A DNA stretch of 6,218 nucleotides, from positions 1 through 6,218 of the forward strand of contig QKDF01000277.1 of assembly GCA_003245395.1 (NCBI GenBank), read 5' to 3'. The notes below the pieces were generated by a model. That model had not been told where the DNA came from. It searched no databases and saw only the letters and a list, made by a program, of their open reading frames with translations. Of this stretch, positions 1-5,550 are shown one piece after another. Position 1 is the first letter of the stretch, and the number at the start of each line of letters is the position of its first letter. Origin of the DNA: Clostridia bacterium. GTDB lineage: Bacteria > Bacillota > Clostridia > Oscillospirales > Oscillospiraceae. The translations under genes were made by a program, and so were the position numbers.

Positions 1-987
1 CAGCACGTAATCGGAGACGAAGATGGGGATGGTGGTATTATTCACAGGATTGACGGCTTCAATTCCCTCCAGCCGGACGCCGGTCTTATCCTTGTTCAGT
101 TCCGTGCGCTCCAGATCGGACTTGTGGGCGGCCTCCTCCACATAGGCGGACACCTCGTCCCAGTTGCCGATCTTGTCCTTCCACTGCTGGACATAAGGAT
201 GCTCCGGGGACAGCACCATATACGTCACGCCGAAAAGCGTATCGCAGCGGGTGGTGTACACCGTCAGCTTGTCGCCGGCGGTGGTGTCGAAGTCCAGCTC
301 CGTACCGGTGGACTTGCCGATCCAGTTGCGCTGCTGGATCTTGACCCGTTCGATATAGTCCACATCGTCCAGATCGTCGATCAGGCGCTCGGCGTACTCG
401 GTGATCTTGAGCATCCACTGACTCTTTTCCTTGCGGATGACAGGGCTGCCGCAGCGCTCGCACACGCCCTCGACAACCTCCTCGTTGGCCAGAACGCACT
501 TGCAGGATGTGCACCAGTTGACGGGCATGGTGGACTTATAGGCCAGACCGTGCTTATACATCTGCAGGAAAATCCACTGCGTCCACTTATAATAGTCGGG
601 GTCGGTGGTGTCCACCTCCCGATCCCAGTCGAAGGAGTAACCCAGCATCTGCAGCTGGCTGCGGAAATTCTTAATATTGTCCGCCGTCACCTTGCGGGGG
701 TGGATGTGCATCTTGATGGCGTAGTTCTCCGTGGGCAGGCCGAAGGCGTCGAAGCCGATGGGGAACAGGACATTATAGCCCTGCATCCGCTTTTTGCGGC
801 AGATGATGTCCATGGCGGTAAAGGGCCGGGGATGACCCACATGCAGGCCCTGGCCGGAGGGATAGGGGAACTCGATCAGGCCATAAAACTTGGGCCGGTC
901 CTTGTCGCCTGTCACAGCGGCGAAGGGCTTTTGCTCCAGCCACTTCTCCTGCCACTTTTTCTCGATGTTTGCAAAATCGTATTTCAT
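1..987 (-). CDS. leuS: Leucyl-tRNA synthetase, N-terminal 329 residues (3' end beyond window)
   Basis: Cytoplasmic class I aminoacyl-tRNA synthetase that charges tRNA-Leu with leucine using ATP. The frame is open from the ATG at 987 to the left edge, giving 329 residues out of the roughly 800 usual for bacterial LeuRS, so the C-terminal part with KMSKS lies outside. Visible parts in order: the Rossmann start with [17 protein letters not shown], whose HVGH (residues 49-52) is the HIGH signature; [13 protein letters not shown] (79-91), the LeuRS active-site stretch; a zinc-ribbon-like insert with Cys at 159, 162, 164, 176 and 179; NWIGKS (221-226); and the start of the CP1 editing domain with TTRCDTLFG (245-253). 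The usual threonine-rich motif is TTRPDT, so Pro is replaced by Cys here. The start is set by AAGGAG at 999-994, six bases upstream, and by the normal LeuRS N-terminus [13 protein letters not shown]. Expression should be controlled by the T-box leader directly upstream. Identity is very secure; function of the editing site cannot be judged from this fragment. Confidence 0.97.
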   Translation of the reverse strand, partial: MKYDFANIEKKWQEKWLEQKPFAAVTGDKDRPKFYGLIEFPYPSGQGLHVGHPRPFTAMDIICRKKRMQGYNVLFPIGFDAFGLPTENYAIKMHIHPRKVTADNIKNFRSQLQMLGYSFDWDREVDTTDPDYYKWTQWIFLQMYKHGLAYKSTMPVNWCTSCKCVLANEEVVEGVCERCGSPVIRKEKSQWMLKITEYAERLIDDLDDVDYIERVKIQQRNWIGKSTGTELDFDTTAGDKLTVYTTRCDTLFGVTYMVLSPEHPYVQQWKDKIGNWDEVSAYVEEAAHKSDLERTELNKDKTGVRLEGIEAVNPVNNTTIPIFVSDYVL

Positions 988-993
988 AGCGCA

Positions 994-999
994 CTCCTT
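994..999 (-). promoter_or_regulatory. Ribosome binding site of leuS
   Basis: AAGGAG lies six bases before the ATG at 987. It sits 40 bases past the end of the terminator U-run, so it is transcribed only when the leader reads through. Confidence 0.85.
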
Positions 1000-1039
1000 C
1001 ATCGATTCTGAAATCGGAATTTCATCGTACTTCGGCACG

Positions 1040-1070
1040 AAAAAAGCCCCTGACCGTTTCGGTCAGGGGC
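1040..1070 (-). terminator. Intrinsic terminator of the leuS T-box leader
   Basis: An 11-bp perfect stem, GCCCCUGACCG (1070-1060) with CGGUCAGGGGC (1056-1046), has an AAA apex and is followed directly by six U (1045-1040). It is the default structure when tRNA-Leu is charged. Bases 1070-1063 are also the 3' strand of the antiterminator. Confidence 0.95.
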
Positions 1071-1093
1071 GTAAAAACGCGAAACCACCCTGA
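1063..1093 (-). promoter_or_regulatory. T-box antiterminator element
   Basis: The pairing is exact. UCAGGG (1093-1088) pairs with CCCUGA (1068-1063), and GCGU (1080-1077) pairs with ACGC (1072-1069) around a UUUU loop. Between the helices is the seven-base bulge UGGUUUC (1087-1081). UGGU is complementary to 5'-ACCA-3', the acceptor end of a tRNA with A as discriminator base, as expected for tRNA-Leu. The usual bulge is UGGNACC; here the last three bases are UUC. The 3' strand is shared with the terminator stem, so the two structures exclude each other. Confidence 0.9.
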
Positions 1094-1303
1094 TTCGGCC
1101 GCCGGTTGCCCGGACACCCCTCAGCGGCCCGCAGGGGCCGAAGCCGTTAACGAGGCAAATCGTCCCACCCTACCGCTGCGGGTTCGGGCGGGAAACTCCG
1201 GGACCAGGTATTCACAGTGCTCCCCCGCCGGCTTGCACCAGACGCCGGCTCTCTGAAGGCAGGACACACCGTCTTTCTTCCCATCAAAGTCTTTAACGGA
1301 CTT

Positions 1304-1332
1304 ATTTTAAGTGGCTTTTTTCGTTTTGTCAA
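1304..1332 (-). promoter_or_regulatory. Sigma-A-type promoter of the leuS leader
   Basis: A perfect -35 box TTGACA (1332-1327) and a -10 box TAAAAT (1309-1304, five of six matches to TATAAT) are separated by exactly 17 bases. The region around and upstream of the -35 box is A/T-rich (AAATTGG, ACATTTTC) within otherwise GC-rich DNA. Transcription should begin near 1297, just before Stem I of the T-box, so leuS has its own promoter separate from the upstream six-gene block. Confidence 0.88.
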
Positions 1333-1433
1333 GAGAAAATGTTCCAATTTTCCCGTCCAACCGCGGATTCCGGGGGAAATTTCCTGATTATTTGTCTCCA
1401 TACGGCGTACAACCGTTGGGCAAAACTCTGTCA

Positions 1434-1449
1434 CGCGCCATCAGGCGCG
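1434..1449 (-). terminator. Possible weak terminator hairpin after rsfS
   Basis: Ten bases after the rsfS stop codon there is a perfect 6-bp hairpin CGCGCC-UGAT-GGCGCG. Only a short UUUU follows, and it starts eight bases later (in CAGAGUUUUG), so it is not a classic intrinsic terminator. It may slow or end the operon transcript or protect its 3' end. A second imperfect stem (ACGG with CCGT, near 1416-1402) also lacks a U-run. The remaining stretch up to the leuS promoter shows nothing else I can support. Confidence 0.35.
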
Positions 1450-1458
1450 AAGTATTCC

Positions 1459-1821
1459 TCAGTCTGCCGTCAGCACGCCGGACAGATCCACCGGCTTGCC
1501 GTCGCGCCACAGCCGCTCCAGGCCGTAGAACTCCCGGGCCTCCTGGGAAAAGACATGGACGGCCAGACAGCCGTAATCCAGCAGCACCCAGGTGCCGTCG
1601 CGGTAGCCTTCCCGCCGCAGAGGCATTTCCTCCGCCTGCTCTTTCAGGGTCTTTTCCACAGCGTCGCACAGGGCGTTGATCTGCGTGTTGGACGTGCCGG
1701 AGGCGATGACAAAATAGTCCGCCAAGGTCGTCAGCGCCGCGATCTCAATCGCCTGGATCTCCTTCCCCTTCTTCTCGTCCAACGCTTTTACAGCCGTCAG
1801 GGCCAATTCCTTCGGTGTCAT
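1459..1821 (-). CDS. rsfS: Ribosome silencing factor RsfS (Iojap/DUF143 family)
   Basis: Small protein of the Iojap family. Known family members bind ribosomal protein L14 (uL14) on the large subunit and block joining with the small subunit, lowering translation when nutrients are scarce. It has 120 residues, close to the usual 105-120. Family signatures are the central LADYFVIASGTSNTQ (33-47) and the C-terminal stretch WVLLDYGCLAVHVFSQEAR (78-96) followed by FYGLERLW (98-105). The start at 1821 has AAAGGA (1835-1830) about eight bases upstream. It lies 33 bases after the LCP stop codon with no promoter seen between, so it is probably the last gene of the upstream operon. Placement after nadD-yqeK and an LCP gene is a familiar Firmicute order. 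Identity is secure. Confidence 0.96.
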   Translation of the reverse strand: MTPKELALTAVKALDEKKGKEIQAIEIAALTTLADYFVIASGTSNTQINALCDAVEKTLKEQAEEMPLRREGYRDGTWVLLDYGCLAVHVFSQEAREFYGLERLWRDGKPVDLSGVLTAD

Positions 1822-1854
1822 TACATTCTTCCTTTCAAATCCAAGTTCCGGGCC

Positions 1855-3384
1855 TTACGCTCCGGTCTGTCCTGCGCTTCCGGCAGCCGTTCCGGTGGTT
1901 GCGGTGTCAGTGGTTGTACCGTCCTGGGCTGGCAGAGGATTGATGATCGGCTCATCCGCGCCGTCACTGTCCGTGCCGCCGTTATCCGCGGTTCCGGTGT
2001 CGCCTGTATCGCCCGTATCGCCCGTATCGCCCGTATCCGTATTGCCGGAGGTATCCCCGGTTCCAGTGCCCGTCTGCGTATCGGATGTACCTGTATCGCC
2101 GGTATCCGTCGTCTGGGTACTCGTATCCCCGGTGGAGGGCGTCTGTGCACTGGTATCGCCTGTGCTCTCTCCGGTAGTTTCGCCGCCATCGGACTCATTG
2201 TCCACGGGGGTGGTATCGGTGCTGGTGGGAATGGACGGCGGCTCGGCTGCCTTGGAGTCCTCCACATGGCCGGTGGTGGAGGACACGCTGCCGTCGCTGT
2301 TCACGCTCATAATGTCCAGCTCGCTGAGCGTGGACGGCTCCACAAACGGGCTGACGGAGGTGTTCACCAAATCCAGCAGCTCGTCGGCCTTGGGCGTGAC
2401 ATAGGACTGATAGTTGTGATAGGTCCGGCTCCAGCAGGAGGTATTGGTGAACGGCATAGTGACGAAGTTCACGTTATCCATGGTCAGCCCGCCCAGAATG
2501 GCGGACTTGCCGAACCAGAACAGGTTCTGCAAAGACAGGTCGGTGGTGACATTCTCCTGGAAAATCTCCGCCAGATCGTGGATTTTGGTCACGTTCTGAA
2601 TCTGCAGCAGCTGCTCCACCACGGCCTTCAAAAACGCCTGCTGTGTGGCGATGCGGCCGATGTCGCCGTCCACATAGCCATACTTCATATTATTGTCGTG
2701 GCGGTAGCGGATGACACCCATGGCCTGCTCGCCGTCCAGCTTCTGATAGCCTTTCTGGATGTGGATGGACAGATCCTGGGTGGGGTCGTCGTAATTCATG
2801 TTCCGGGGCACGTCAAAGTACACGCCGCCAAGGGCGTCCACCAGCTTGCCCACAGCCTCCCACTCCACCACCACCTGGTAGTCGGGTACAAAGCCAACCA
2901 GCTGGGAGATTTCCTTGTTCAGCGCCGTGATGCCCTTGTCGCCGCCGCCATACCAATTGTACACGGAATTGATCTTTTTGATATCCCAGGAGACATTCAC
3001 CATGGTATCCCGGGGGATGGACATGACGGTCAGCTTCTGGTTGGTCACATCATAGGATGCCAGCAGCATCGTGTCCGTATTCCCGCCGCCGCCGGTGTCC
3101 CGGCCCAGTACCAGAATCGTGTAATAGTCCTTGGACTTGCGCTCGCCGTCACTTCTGGGACGGATGCCGTCGCCGTAGTCTATCTGCTCCGTCTGGGCGT
3201 CGGTTCCCGTTTTGTCGGACAGCTCCGGCTTGACGAACACGGCGCGGTAGGCCAGCGTCCCGGCCAGAATCACCGCCAGGGTCACCGCCACGGCGATCAG
3301 CCCCTTCTGCGTGCGGGTCAGGCGGCTTTTGTGTCTATGTTTTTGGGTTCTTTCCGGTTCCCCATCCGCATGTCTCTTTTTCAT
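1855..3384 (-). CDS. LytR-CpsA-Psr (LCP) family wall glycopolymer ligase with Thr/Gly/Asp-rich tail
   Basis: Membrane-anchored extracellular enzyme of the LCP family; known members transfer glycopolymers such as teichoic acids or capsule from a lipid carrier to peptidoglycan. The protein has 509 residues: a basic cytoplasmic start (1-27), one membrane segment (about 28-47), a linker, then the LCP domain (about 86-260). Its motifs are ILVLGRDT (90-97), NTDTMLLA (102-109), VMSIPRDTMV (120-129), a KINSVY segment (137-142), VVEWEAVGKLVDALGGV (172-188) and IRYRH with GDIGRI (225-229, 240-245). The Asp and Arg residues in these motifs are the conserved pyrophosphate and metal contacts of the family. 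About 385-509 is a low-complexity tail rich in Thr, Gly, Asp and Ser, with consecutive Asp-Thr-Gly repeats at 450-464. The ATG overlaps the nadD-yqeK stop as ATGA (3384-3381); the nearest Shine-Dalgarno-like AAGGA is 14 bases upstream, which suggests translational coupling. The polymer handled and the tail's role are unknown. Confidence 0.94.
   Translation of the reverse strand: MKKRHADGEPERTQKHRHKSRLTRTQKGLIAVAVTLAVILAGTLAYRAVFVKPELSDKTGTDAQTEQIDYGDGIRPRSDGERKSKDYYTILVLGRDTGGGGNTDTMLLASYDVTNQKLTVMSIPRDTMVNVSWDIKKINSVYNWYGGGDKGITALNKEISQLVGFVPDYQVVVEWEAVGKLVDALGGVYFDVPRNMNYDDPTQDLSIHIQKGYQKLDGEQAMGVIRYRHDNNMKYGYVDGDIGRIATQQAFLKAVVEQLLQIQNVTKIHDLAEIFQENVTTDLSLQNLFWFGKSAILGGLTMDNVNFVTMPFTNTSCWSRTYHNYQSYVTPKADELLDLVNTSVSPFVEPSTLSELDIMSVNSDGSVSSTTGHVEDSKAAEPPSIPTSTDTTPVDNESDGGETTGESTGDTSAQTPSTGDTSTQTTDTGDTGTSDTQTGTGTGDTSGNTDTGDTGDTGDTGDTGTADNGGTDSDGADEPIINPLPAQDGTTTDTATTGTAAGSAGQTGA
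1997..2037 (-). repeat. In-frame 9-base tandem repeat coding for Asp-Thr-Gly in the LCP tail
   Basis: On the plus strand the unit GTATCGCCC occurs three times without change (2006-2032). It is preceded by a variant GTGTCGCCT (1997-2005) and followed by a partial copy GTATC (2033-2037). On the coding strand each unit is one Asp-Thr-Gly triplet, so gain or loss of a unit keeps the frame. Looser copies of the same theme continue to about 2165. Confidence 0.9.
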
Positions 3385-4586
3385 GTAGGCTGTTCGGTTC
3401 CTTTCAAATACTCCAATGCCTCCAGCGTGGCGCGATGCACGGGATTGCTGCGCTCGGTCATTTCCTCCACGGTCATCTCCAGACCCAGCCGCATGCCAGC
3501 GTCCAGACTGTCATAGCACACTTTGCGCAGTTTGTCCACCCCCGGAAAATCCCGCGTCGGCTCAATATAATCCGCCAGATACATGATTTTTTCCAGCAGC
3601 GTCATATTCGCGCGGCCTGTGGTATGCCAGAAAATGGCGCTGTAAATCTCGTCGTCCACGCCGAACAGATTCCGGGCAACGGCGGCGCCAGTTTTGGCGT
3701 GCAGCAGCTTGAGCGCCTGCTGCTCCAGCTCGTCCAGCTCAATGCCGTACTGCACGCACAGCGACATCTGCTCGTCCATTTCCAGCTTTTTTGTGCAGTC
3801 ATGCAGCAGCGCCGCCACCCGCGCCTTTTCCACGTCCGCGCCGTAATGCAGAGCCAGTCGGATGGCCTCCTGCTCCGTGCCCAGGACATGGGGGATGCGC
3901 TTGTGTTTGAGAAAGCTCAGCGCCACGGGGCGCAGCTCCCTCAGGGACAGATGCTTCAAATCCGCGTGAGTACCGTACAGTCCCCGACTCAGAATTCCAC
4001 CGTACACCGCCGGCGGCAGATACCGCCCGCCGTCCCCCTTGGCCAGCAGCTCCCGCAGCCGGGTGGAGGAGATGTCCACCACGCCGGGGATGGTCAGGGT
4101 AAAAATCCGGGCCTCGGAATAAGTGCGGTAAAGGTGCTCCCGCTGGACGGCGAACAGCTCCTCCGTATCCTCCTCCGTGCGGCCGAAGGCCGCCACGCCC
4201 GCCCGGGCGAAAATCCGCTCCGGATGAAACCAGGTGTGAAGGGTGAGGAACATATCCGTCCCCATCAGCAGCCACAGCTCCGCCCCGGGATACAGGGCGG
4301 CAATCTCGTCCAGCGTGTCGGCGGTGTAGCTCTTGCCCGTCCGGCGTACCTCGATGTCCAGCGTTTCCACCTTGTCCCCCAGGTTCAGCTGCTCCCCGGC
4401 TATGGCCGTCAGCGCCAGCCGGTCTGCCGCCGGAGCGCTGTCCGGAGTCAGCGCCTTGTGGGGTGGGTCTCCCGCCGGAATGAGCAGCAGACGATCCAGC
4501 TTCAAAAGTTCAAAAACCGCCCGGGCCGCCGTCAAATGACCCAGGTGCGGCGGGTTGAACGTTCCGCCGTACACGCCGATGCGCAT
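3381..4586 (-). CDS. nadD: Fusion of NadD (NaMN adenylyltransferase) and YqeK-type HD phosphohydrolase
   Basis: One 401-residue chain joins two enzymes that are usually separate neighbours. Residues 1 to about 205 are NadD, which makes deamido-NAD from nicotinate mononucleotide and ATP: GGTFNPPHLGH (7-17) is the nucleotidyltransferase signature, WLLMGTDMF (105-113) and ISSTRLREL (172-180) are the other NadD motifs. Residues about 215-401 are a YqeK domain, a metal-dependent HD hydrolase known to split Ap4A symmetrically into two ADP: candidate ligands are His233, His262-Asp263 (LLHD), His296, His321 (HTTGR) and Asp339 (LADYIEP). All motifs of both domains look intact, with no frameshift. A linker of roughly ten residues separates them. 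The start at 4586 has an ideal AAGGAGG (4600-4594) seven bases upstream, which overlaps the yhbY stop codon. The 3' end overlaps the LCP start by four bases. Cytoplasmic. Both domain calls are firm; joint function is inference. Confidence 0.95.
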   Translation of the reverse strand: MRIGVYGGTFNPPHLGHLTAARAVFELLKLDRLLLIPAGDPPHKALTPDSAPAADRLALTAIAGEQLNLGDKVETLDIEVRRTGKSYTADTLDEIAALYPGAELWLLMGTDMFLTLHTWFHPERIFARAGVAAFGRTEEDTEELFAVQREHLYRTYSEARIFTLTIPGVVDISSTRLRELLAKGDGGRYLPPAVYGGILSRGLYGTHADLKHLSLRELRPVALSFLKHKRIPHVLGTEQEAIRLALHYGADVEKARVAALLHDCTKKLEMDEQMSLCVQYGIELDELEQQALKLLHAKTGAAVARNLFGVDDEIYSAIFWHTTGRANMTLLEKIMYLADYIEPTRDFPGVDKLRKVCYDSLDAGMRLGLEMTVEEMTERSNPVHRATLEALEYLKGTEQPT

Positions 4587-4593
4587 GATGATT

Positions 4594-4600
4594 CCTCCTT
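4594..4600 (-). promoter_or_regulatory. Ribosome binding site of nadD-yqeK, overlapping the yhbY stop codon
   Basis: AAGGAGG is a full Shine-Dalgarno match seven bases before the ATG. Its first two A are the last two bases of the yhbY TAA stop, so a ribosome ending yhbY sits on the next start site. This favours coupled translation. Confidence 0.85.
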
Positions 4601-4928
4601 AGAGCTGTTTTTTCTTCTCGTCCCGCACCAGAGCGATGCGTTTGTCTTTAGGCTTGCTGTGGGTTTCCCGGTAGAGCACAAACCGGGTTCCGATCACCTG
4701 TACCACCTCGCTGCGGGTTGCCCGTGCAAGTTCCGCCGAGGCGGAGCGGGCGTCGTATTCCAGATTGTTGTCCAGCACCCGGCCCTTGATCAGCTCCCGG
4801 GCCTCCAGCGCCTCGTTTGCCTGCTTGACCAGATTTTCCGTCAGGCCGTCTTTGCCCACCTGCAAAATGGTGTCCAGGGAATTGGCCAGGCCCCTCAGCT
4901 GGGCCCGTTGCTTGCTTGTCAGTTCCAT
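4599..4928 (-). CDS. yhbY: YhbY-family CRM-domain RNA-binding protein
   Basis: Small ribosome-associated protein of the YhbY/CRS1-YhbY (CRM) family; Escherichia coli YhbY is linked to the large-subunit precursor, and the CRM fold binds RNA. This version has 109 residues, a little over the roughly 97 usual. It shows the family start MELTSKQRAQLRGLA (1-15), the VGKDGLTENLV segment (24-34), ARELIKGRVL (43-52), and VVQVIGTRFVLYRE (75-88), ending in a Lys/Arg-rich tail (92-107). An ATG at 4991 would add 21 residues and overlap rdgB, but the ATG at 4928 has AGGAG (4940-4936) seven bases upstream and matches the family N-terminus, so I use 4928. It starts 28 bases after rdgB and ends 12 bases before nadD-yqeK, within the operon. 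The precise cellular role in this organism is unknown. Confidence 0.95.
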   Translation of the reverse strand: MELTSKQRAQLRGLANSLDTILQVGKDGLTENLVKQANEALEARELIKGRVLDNNLEYDARSASAELARATRSEVVQVIGTRFVLYRETHSKPKDKRIALVRDEKKKQL

Positions 4929-4935
4929 ATCGGCA

Positions 4936-4940
4936 CTCCT
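4936..4940 (-). promoter_or_regulatory. Ribosome binding site that fixes the yhbY start
   Basis: AGGAG lies seven bases before the ATG at 4928 and within the short gap after the rdgB stop (4957). It supports the 109-residue YhbY over a longer version starting inside rdgB. Confidence 0.75.
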
Positions 4941-4956
4941 GTTCTTTTTAAGACGC

Positions 4957-5550
4957 TCATTGGCGCAAATAAGTTTCCAATTGTTCGACAAATTCCGCCA
5001 GAGCTTTGCCCCGGTGGGAAATTTTGTTTTTCTCCTCCGCCGTCATCTGGGCGAAGGTCTTGGCGAGGGCGGGCACAAAAAATACCGGGTCGTAGCCGAA
5101 GCCGCCCTCCCCCATGGGGGCGAAGGCGATGGTGCCGTCGCACCGGCCCGCGGCGGTGAGGGTGTCGCCGTTGGGGAACGCGCAGGCGATAGCGCTTTCA
5201 AAGTGGGCCGCACGGGTACTCTGGCCCCGCAGGGAGTTTAAAAGCAGGGTGTAACGACCCTTGTCATCCAGCCCCTCCCCGCCGTAGCGGGCGGAATAGA
5301 CTCCGGGGCCGCCGTTCAGGGCATCCACGCAAAGCCCGGAATCGTCCGCAATGGCGGGCAAATTTGCCGCGGTGCAGATGGCCTTCGCCTTAAGCATGGC
5401 GTTTTCCGCGAAGGTCGTCCCCGTCTCCTCCACGTCCACGGTGAGTCCCAGATCGGCGGGCATCACCACTTCCACCCCCAGGCGGGAGAGGATCTCCGAC
5501 ATCTCCCGGAGCTTGCCGGGATTGTGGGTGGCCAGCACGAATCTCTGCAT
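4957..5550 (-). CDS. rdgB: XTP/dITP pyrophosphatase (RdgB/HAM1 family)
   Basis: Cytoplasmic house-cleaning enzyme that hydrolyses the non-canonical nucleotides dITP, ITP and XTP to monophosphates and pyrophosphate, keeping them out of DNA and RNA. The 197 residues match the usual size near 197-200. Signatures in order: THNPGKLREM (8-17) with the Thr-x-Asn-x-x-Lys substrate loop, FAENAMLKA (47-55), ADDSGLCVDAL (68-78) with the catalytic Asp pair 69-70, PGVYSARYGG (82-91), GFGYDPVF (150-157) and ISHRGKAL (177-184). An upstream ATG at 5613 would add 21 residues with no family resemblance inside rph. The ATG at 5550 gives the normal MQRFVLATHN start, shares its A with the rph TGA (TGATG), and has a G-run (5565-5560) nine bases upstream. 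Identity is secure. Confidence 0.97.
   Translation of the reverse strand: MQRFVLATHNPGKLREMSEILSRLGVEVVMPADLGLTVDVEETGTTFAENAMLKAKAICTAANLPAIADDSGLCVDALNGGPGVYSARYGGEGLDDKGRYTLLLNSLRGQSTRAAHFESAIACAFPNGDTLTAAGRCDGTIAFAPMGEGGFGYDPVFFVPALAKTFAQMTAEEKNKISHRGKALAEFVEQLETYLRQ

Larger units (their letters stand above)
1040..1297 (-). promoter_or_regulatory. T-box leader (tRNA-Leu-sensing riboswitch) of leuS
   Basis: Leader RNA that binds uncharged tRNA-Leu and then favours readthrough into leuS. Seen in the sequence, 5' to 3': the base of Stem I pairs AGACU (1293-1289) with AGUUU (1197-1193, one G-U pair); the AGAGA bulge motif is at 1254-1250; the apical hairpin is GCCGGC (1249-1244), an 11-base GGUG-containing loop, then GCCGGC (1232-1227). 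The specifier side reads GUGAAUACCUGGUC; CUG at 1207-1205 is leucine. I chose it because it lies six bases before the GAG that closes Stem I, the same spacing I recall for the Bacillus subtilis glyQS leader. Stem II may pair CCCGCCC with GGGUGGG (1170-1164). Further hairpins are CGGCCC-CUGC-GGGCCG (1140-1125) and CCGG-GCAA-CCGG (1113-1102). The T-box core AGGGUGGUUUCGCG is at 1091-1078. Family assignment is secure from core, terminator and leuS downstream; the exact folding of Stems II and III is inferred by eye. Confidence 0.93.

Noticed and set aside
124..1011. A 295-codon plus-strand open frame opposite leuS
   Set aside because: It mirrors the leuS reading frame, which has unmistakable LeuRS motifs; its own composition looks like an antisense artefact.
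1158..1171. A second T-box-like core, AGGGUGGGACGAUU, suggesting a tandem T-box
   Set aside because: Its GGGUGGG can pair with CCCGCCC just upstream as a Stem II strand, and no matching antiterminator and terminator pair follows it. Only one specifier loop is present.
1205..1210. UAC (Tyr) immediately after GUGAA as the specifier codon
   Set aside because: Spacing to the Stem I closing GAG favours CUG three bases later, and CUG agrees with the leuS gene and with a following purine.
1997..2037. Tandem repeats read as a CRISPR-like or intergenic repeat array
   Set aside because: The units are 9 bases without spacers and lie in frame in the LCP coding sequence as Asp-Thr-Gly codons.
1339..3516. 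A 725-codon open frame on the plus strand opposite rsfS and the LCP gene
   Set aside because: It is rich in His, Gly, Ile, Val and Arg with no recognisable domain. It arises from stop-poor antisense of GC-rich genes and the LCP repeat tail, and the minus-strand proteins there have clear family motifs.
4929..4991. Longer YhbY starting at the ATG at 4991
   Set aside because: It would overlap rdgB, lacks family similarity in the extra 21 residues, and the ATG at 4928 has a better ribosome site and the typical N-terminus.
3435..5159. A 574-codon plus-strand open frame opposite nadD-yqeK, yhbY and rdgB
   Set aside because: It crosses three well-identified minus-strand genes, is Gln/His/Arg/Pro-rich, and has no visible domain or convincing ribosome site.
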